A DNA stretch of 64,000 nt from Pseudomonadota bacterium (GTDB lineage Bacteria; Pseudomonadota; Alphaproteobacteria; Rhizobiales; Xanthobacteraceae). The stretch covers positions 1-64,000 of the forward strand of contig JAEXHR010000289.1 of the NCBI GenBank assembly GCA_023449855.1, written 5' to 3'. The notes under the pieces were generated by a model. It did not search any database and was not told where the DNA came from. It saw only the letters and a list, made by a program, of their open reading frames with translations. Below, piece after piece: positions 62,551 through 64,000 of the stretch (within the stretch, counting starts at the first letter, position 1; every line of letters begins with the position of its first letter). A program made the translations under genes and the position numbers.

Positions 62551-64000
62551 ATGCCTTCCACGTCTCACGTTCTCTCCAACGGCCACGACGCCGTCGTGCG
62601 CGCTTCCTTGTCTGCCGAATCGAATGTCGTGCCTGCGCGCGAGCCGTCGATGCAGATCATCCGCCGCAACGGCAAGGTCTCGCCCTTTGATGCCGGCAAG
62701 ATTTCGGTGGCGATGACCAAGGCGTTCCTCGCTGTCGAAGGCAATACGGCGGCGGCGTCGCGCCGTGTCCATGAGGCGGTGGAGCAACTCACCGGCGACG
62801 TCGTTGCCGCACTGACGCGCCGGGTCGGGGAGGGACGGACCTTCCATATCGAGGACGTGCAGGATCAGGTCGAGCTGGCGCTGATGCGCAGCGAACATCA
62901 CAAGGTCGCGCGTGCTTACGTGTTGTATCGCGAGGAGCGCGCCCGCCGCCGTGCCGAAGAGGTTGCCGCGCAATCCGCTCCGGTGCCGAGCATGCCTGCA
63001 TTGAACGTCACGCTCGCGGATGGAAGCCGCGTGCCGCTGGACAGGGCACGCCTCGCTTTGATCGTCAACGAAGCCTGCAGCGGCCTCGACGGCGTCGACG
63101 CCGCGCCGGTACTCGATGAGACGAAGCGCAATCTCTATGACGGCATCACGCTGGATGAGCTGGCGCTTGCCGGCATCATGGCGGCGCGTACGCTGGTGGA
63201 ACAGGAGCCGAACTACACCTATGTCAGCGCGCGCCTCCTGCTCGACAAGCTGCGCAGTGAAGTGCTGTTCTATGTCCATGGCGTGCCGGATGCTGCGTCG
63301 CAGGCCGATATGGCGACACGCTATGCCGAATATTTCGGCGCCTATGTGAAGGTTGGCATCGAAGCCGAACTGCTCGATCCCGAACTGGCGCGCTTCGATC
63401 TGAAGAAGATCGCCGCTGCGCTGAAGCCGGAGCGCGATCTCCAGTTCCAGTTCCTGGGGCTGCAGACGCTGTACGATCGTTACTTCCTGCATGTGCGGGG
63501 CAATCGCATCGAGTTGCCGCAGGCGTTCTTCATGCGCGTCGCCATGGGCCTCGCGCTGCGCGAGATCGATCGTGAGGCCCGTGCGATCGAGTTCTATAAT
63601 CTGCTCTCGTCCTTCGACTTCATGGCCTCGACGCCGACGCTATTCAATTCGGGAACGCTGCGCCCGCAATTGTCGTCCTGCTTCCTCACCACAGTGGCCG
63701 ACGATCTCGATGGCATCTTCAAGTCCATCAAGGACAACGCACTGCTGGCGAAGTATTCCGGCGGCCTCGGCAATGACTGGACGCGCGTGCGCGGCTTAGG
63801 GGCGCACATCAAAGGCACGAACGGCGAAAGCCAGGGCGTGGTGCCGTTCCTGAAAGTCGCCAACGACACCGCCATCGCCGTCAATCAGGGTGGCAAGCGC
63901 AAGGGCGCGGTCTGCGCCTATCTGGAGACATGGCATATCGACATCGAGGAATTCCTCGATCTCCGCAAGAACACCGGCGACGACCGTCGCCGCACCCATG
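62551..64000 (+). CDS. nrdA: Class I-type ribonucleotide reductase alpha subunit (partial, runs off edge)
   Basis: The first 483 codons are visible, with no stop before the window edge. An ATP-cone (MQIIRRNGKVSPFDAGKISVAMTKAF, about 34-125) precedes the catalytic barrel. STPTLFNSGTLRPQLSSCFLTTV contains the redox Cys, and NQGGKRKGAVCAYLETWHIDIEEFLDL is the NrdA-type segment and not the one found in class II NrdJ. It reduces ribonucleotides and needs a beta subunit, expected downstream. A B12 riboswitch in the leader suggests it is switched off when a B12-dependent reductase can work. Confidence 0.9.
   Translation, partial: MPSTSHVLSNGHDAVVRASLSAESNVVPAREPSMQIIRRNGKVSPFDAGKISVAMTKAFLAVEGNTAAASRRVHEAVEQLTGDVVAALTRRVGEGRTFHIEDVQDQVELALMRSEHHKVARAYVLYREERARRRAEEVAAQSAPVPSMPALNVTLADGSRVPLDRARLALIVNEACSGLDGVDAAPVLDETKRNLYDGITLDELALAGIMAARTLVEQEPNYTYVSARLLLDKLRSEVLFYVHGVPDAASQADMATRYAEYFGAYVKVGIEAELLDPELARFDLKKIAAALKPERDLQFQFLGLQTLYDRYFLHVRGNRIELPQAFFMRVAMGLALREIDREARAIEFYNLLSSFDFMASTPTLFNSGTLRPQLSSCFLTTVADDLDGIFKSIKDNALLAKYSGGLGNDWTRVRGLGAHIKGTNGESQGVVPFLKVANDTAIAVNQGGKRKGAVCAYLETWHIDIEEFLDLRKNTGDDRRRTH

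Overview
The window reads as chromosomal DNA of an alphaproteobacterium in the Bradyrhizobium / Rhodopseudomonas / Tardiphaga group (Nitrobacteraceae). The reasons are the GC-rich, GTG-tolerant coding style, the ruvB-ybgC ... tolQRAB-pal-cpoB-tilS-ftsH backbone, an hmu heme locus with a HemP-type gene and an IsdG-type heme oxygenase, many liv-type transporters, and short palindromic intergenic repeats. Almost every base is coding. I saw no rRNA, tRNA, CRISPR array, transposase or integrase.

Layout. 1-2.2 kb: ruvB, a vapBC toxin-antitoxin pair and ybgC. 2.3-2.7 kb: an NTF2-like protein. 2.7-9.9 kb: the C-P lyase locus, with phnF divergent from phnGHIJKLMN. A Pho-box-like site and a palindrome that could bind PhnF lie between them, and no phnCDE transporter is present. 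10-11.4 kb: a flavoprotein, an HU protein and a DUF1328 micro-protein. 11.8-20.2 kb: an exopolysaccharide cluster (Wzz/BY-kinase fusion, three GT4 glycosyltransferases, MurJ-like flippase, polysaccharide deacetylase). 20.5-30.2 kb: an IclR regulator divergent from a three-subunit molybdenum hydroxylase, an ACMSD-like amidohydrolase and a NitT/TauT-type ABC importer, then an FAD/NAD(P)-binding protein; this looks like an uptake-plus-degradation unit for an unidentified compound. 30.3-37.5 kb: an orphan receiver protein and a full heme-uptake locus (hmuTUV, hemP-like, TonB receptor, heme oxygenase, hutX). 37.5-45.4 kb: LysR divergent from a livKHMGF importer, a CnbZ-like protein, and a TetR regulator with two matching 19-bp palindromes, the second in the promoter of a DUF2852 gene.

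45.7-58.1 kb: tolQRAB, a GGDEF/EAL protein, a FeeM-like N-acyl amino acid synthase, pal, cpoB, tilS and ftsH. ybgC normally sits directly before tolQ, so about 43.5 kb of accessory genes appear to lie inside a usually compact locus. 58.2-60.8 kb: a four-gene operon coding for a membrane protein, a trypsin-like protease with an intact H/D/S triad, a separate small domain, and a paralogous pseudoprotease that has lost all three catalytic residues. This is the least familiar system in the window. 60.9-62.2 kb: a GT87/DUF2029 membrane protein. 62.2-64 kb: a cobalamin riboswitch upstream of a class I-type ribonucleotide reductase gene that runs off the right edge, fitting B12-dependent switching between ribonucleotide reductases.

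All calls come from reading the sequence and recognising families. No database search was run.
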